This document shows positions 63,186 to 64,000 of a stretch of 64,000 bases of DNA, piece after piece. The stretch comes from Phycisphaerales bacterium (GTDB lineage Bacteria; Planctomycetota; Phycisphaerae; Phycisphaerales; UBA1924). The translations under genes were made by a program, and so were the position numbers. Position 1 is the first letter of the stretch. The number at the start of each line of letters is the position of its first letter. The stretch lies in NCBI GenBank assembly GCA_020849615.1, contig JADLFW010000033.1:62001-126000 (forward strand). Direction: 5' to 3'. The notes beneath the pieces were generated by a model that worked only from the letters and a program-made list of their open reading frames with translations, searched no databases and was not told the origin of the DNA.

Positions 63186-63844
63186 GTGCCAGAATCATCC
63201 GTGTGCTCTGCGTCGATGACCACGCCTTCCTCGCCGAGGGGTTGAAGGCACGCCTCGAACTCGAGCCCGACCTCCAGTTCGCGGGCCGCCTCTCATCCGC
63301 CGACGGGCTGGTCCAGCAGGTCAAACAGCTCAAGCCCGACATCGTCCTCCTCGACATCGAGATGCCCGGAGCCGATCCCTTCGAGGCGGCCGATGACATC
63401 CGCCGCCAGTGCCCGGATACACGCGTGGTGTTCCTCAGCGCCTTCATCCGCGACCACTACATCAACTCCGCCTTCAAGGCCGGCGCCTGGGGTTACTTCT
63501 CCAAGAGCGACGACCCCGACGCCCTCGCCGAGGGCATCCGTCGCGCAGCGCACGGCGAGTTCGCCTTTGGACCCAAGGTCGCCGAACGCTGCAAGCCCAT
63601 CGCGCCGCGCCGCAGCGACCCGGCCCGCGCCCCCTCCGCGCGGTCAGAGACGCTCACCGAGCGCGAGCTCGAGGTGCTCCGCCTCATCGGCCGCGGACTC
63701 TCCCGCGCCGAGATCGCCAAAACGCTCTGCCGCAGCGCCAAGACCATCGATGGTCACCGCGAACGCATCATGAACAAGCTGGGCATCCACACCGGGCCCG
63801 AACTCGTCAGGTACGCGATCCGCGAAGGCTACGTCGAGGCGTGA
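63182..63844 (+). CDS. NarL/FixJ-family response regulator
   Basis: 220 residues. The receiver has VLCVDDHAFLAEGL, phospho-Asp in IVLLDIEMPGADP near residue 58, FLSAF and YFSKSDD. The C-terminal LuxR-type helix-turn-helix is LTERELEVLRLIGRGLSRAEIAKTL...KTIDGHRERIMNKLGI. Its ATG overlaps the kinase stop, so the pair forms one two-component system. Targets unknown; the divergent Usp gene next to the operon is a reasonable candidate. Confidence 0.95.
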   Translation: MSARIIRVLCVDDHAFLAEGLKARLELEPDLQFAGRLSSADGLVQQVKQLKPDIVLLDIEMPGADPFEAADDIRRQCPDTRVVFLSAFIRDHYINSAFKAGAWGYFSKSDDPDALAEGIRRAAHGEFAFGPKVAERCKPIAPRRSDPARAPSARSETLTERELEVLRLIGRGLSRAEIAKTLCRSAKTIDGHRERIMNKLGIHTGPELVRYAIREGYVEA

Positions 63845-64000
63845 TCGCCTCGGCCCGGAACCGCGGCGGTTGGTCGGCCTCCAGGCGCGGCCGGGCCCGC
63901 TTCAGCATCTGCGCCGTCGTCATCCGCGCCGCGGGCATCACCCCCACCACCGCGCCGCGCATGCGCCGGTCCGCGCTCAGCACCCGGTGCAGCTCCGTCT
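63807..64000 (-). CDS. C-terminal end of an unidentified minus-strand gene, cut by the window end
   Basis: An open frame enters from the right edge and ends at TGA (63809-63807) with 64 codons visible, including MRGAVVGVMPAARMTTAQML and then KRARPRLEADQPPRFRAEAI. Its last 38 nt overlap the end of the response regulator. The codon pattern looks coding up to about 63850, but the family cannot be named. An earlier stop in another frame is possible. Confidence 0.35.
   Translation of the reverse strand, partial: TELHRVLSADRRMRGAVVGVMPAARMTTAQMLKRARPRLEADQPPRFRAEAITPRRSLRGSRT

Overview
High-GC chromosomal DNA with densely packed genes. It is most likely from a planctomycete of the Phycisphaerae type. 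The clues are a PEP-CTERM-like exported protein, a secreted sulfatase, a large tricorn protease, a beta-helix/PA14 exported protein and many fused biosynthetic genes. This placement is an inference from gene content; there is no rRNA in the window. I saw no transposase, integrase, phage genes or CRISPR array.

1-19.4 kb: formate and molybdenum-cofactor region. Two multihaem cytochromes (one cut by the window start, one with a CbcL-like c/b architecture) lie beside fdhD. Next comes a minus-strand operon of formate-tetrahydrofolate ligase, a NuoE-NuoF fusion diaphorase and a NAD-type formate dehydrogenase alpha subunit. Nearly the whole Moco pathway follows (moaA, moaD, moaE, moeA, moaC, mogA, mobA). 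Then come tRNA-Met, a beta-helix protein, tatA and folD. Together these can make and insert the cofactor, oxidise formate to CO2 with NAD+, and feed formate into the folate C1 pool.

19.5-40.6 kb: mixed housekeeping and envelope genes. These are ligA, a CYTH protein, an OM barrel plus arylsulfatase, tRNA-Phe, an ABC ATPase, a PilZ-J-domain fusion, asnB, a LigD-phosphoesterase-like protein, a TPR lipoprotein, the PEP-CTERM-like protein, the tricorn protease, TM2, prfB and an M16 peptidase. prfB keeps the ancestral +1 frameshift site, but the in-frame stop is UAA instead of UGA.

40.66-48.03 kb: a complete histidine operon. It opens with a promoter, a 17-residue leader peptide with six consecutive His codons and a GC-rich terminator, which is a classic attenuator layout. 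Seven coupled genes follow: hisG, hisC fused to a HAD phosphatase, hisB, hisH, hisF, hisA fused to hisI and hisE, and hisD. All ten pathway activities are covered.

48.0-55.8 kb: a cluster of small stress and envelope genes (DUF2383, DUF1328, entericidin, PRC-barrel, OmpR-type two-component system, CsbD, GSP17M-DUF892 fusion, DUF883-like). 56-64 kb: hrpA, a tandem universal stress protein, a PAS-GAF histidine kinase with its NarL-type regulator, and the tail of a minus-strand gene cut by the window end.
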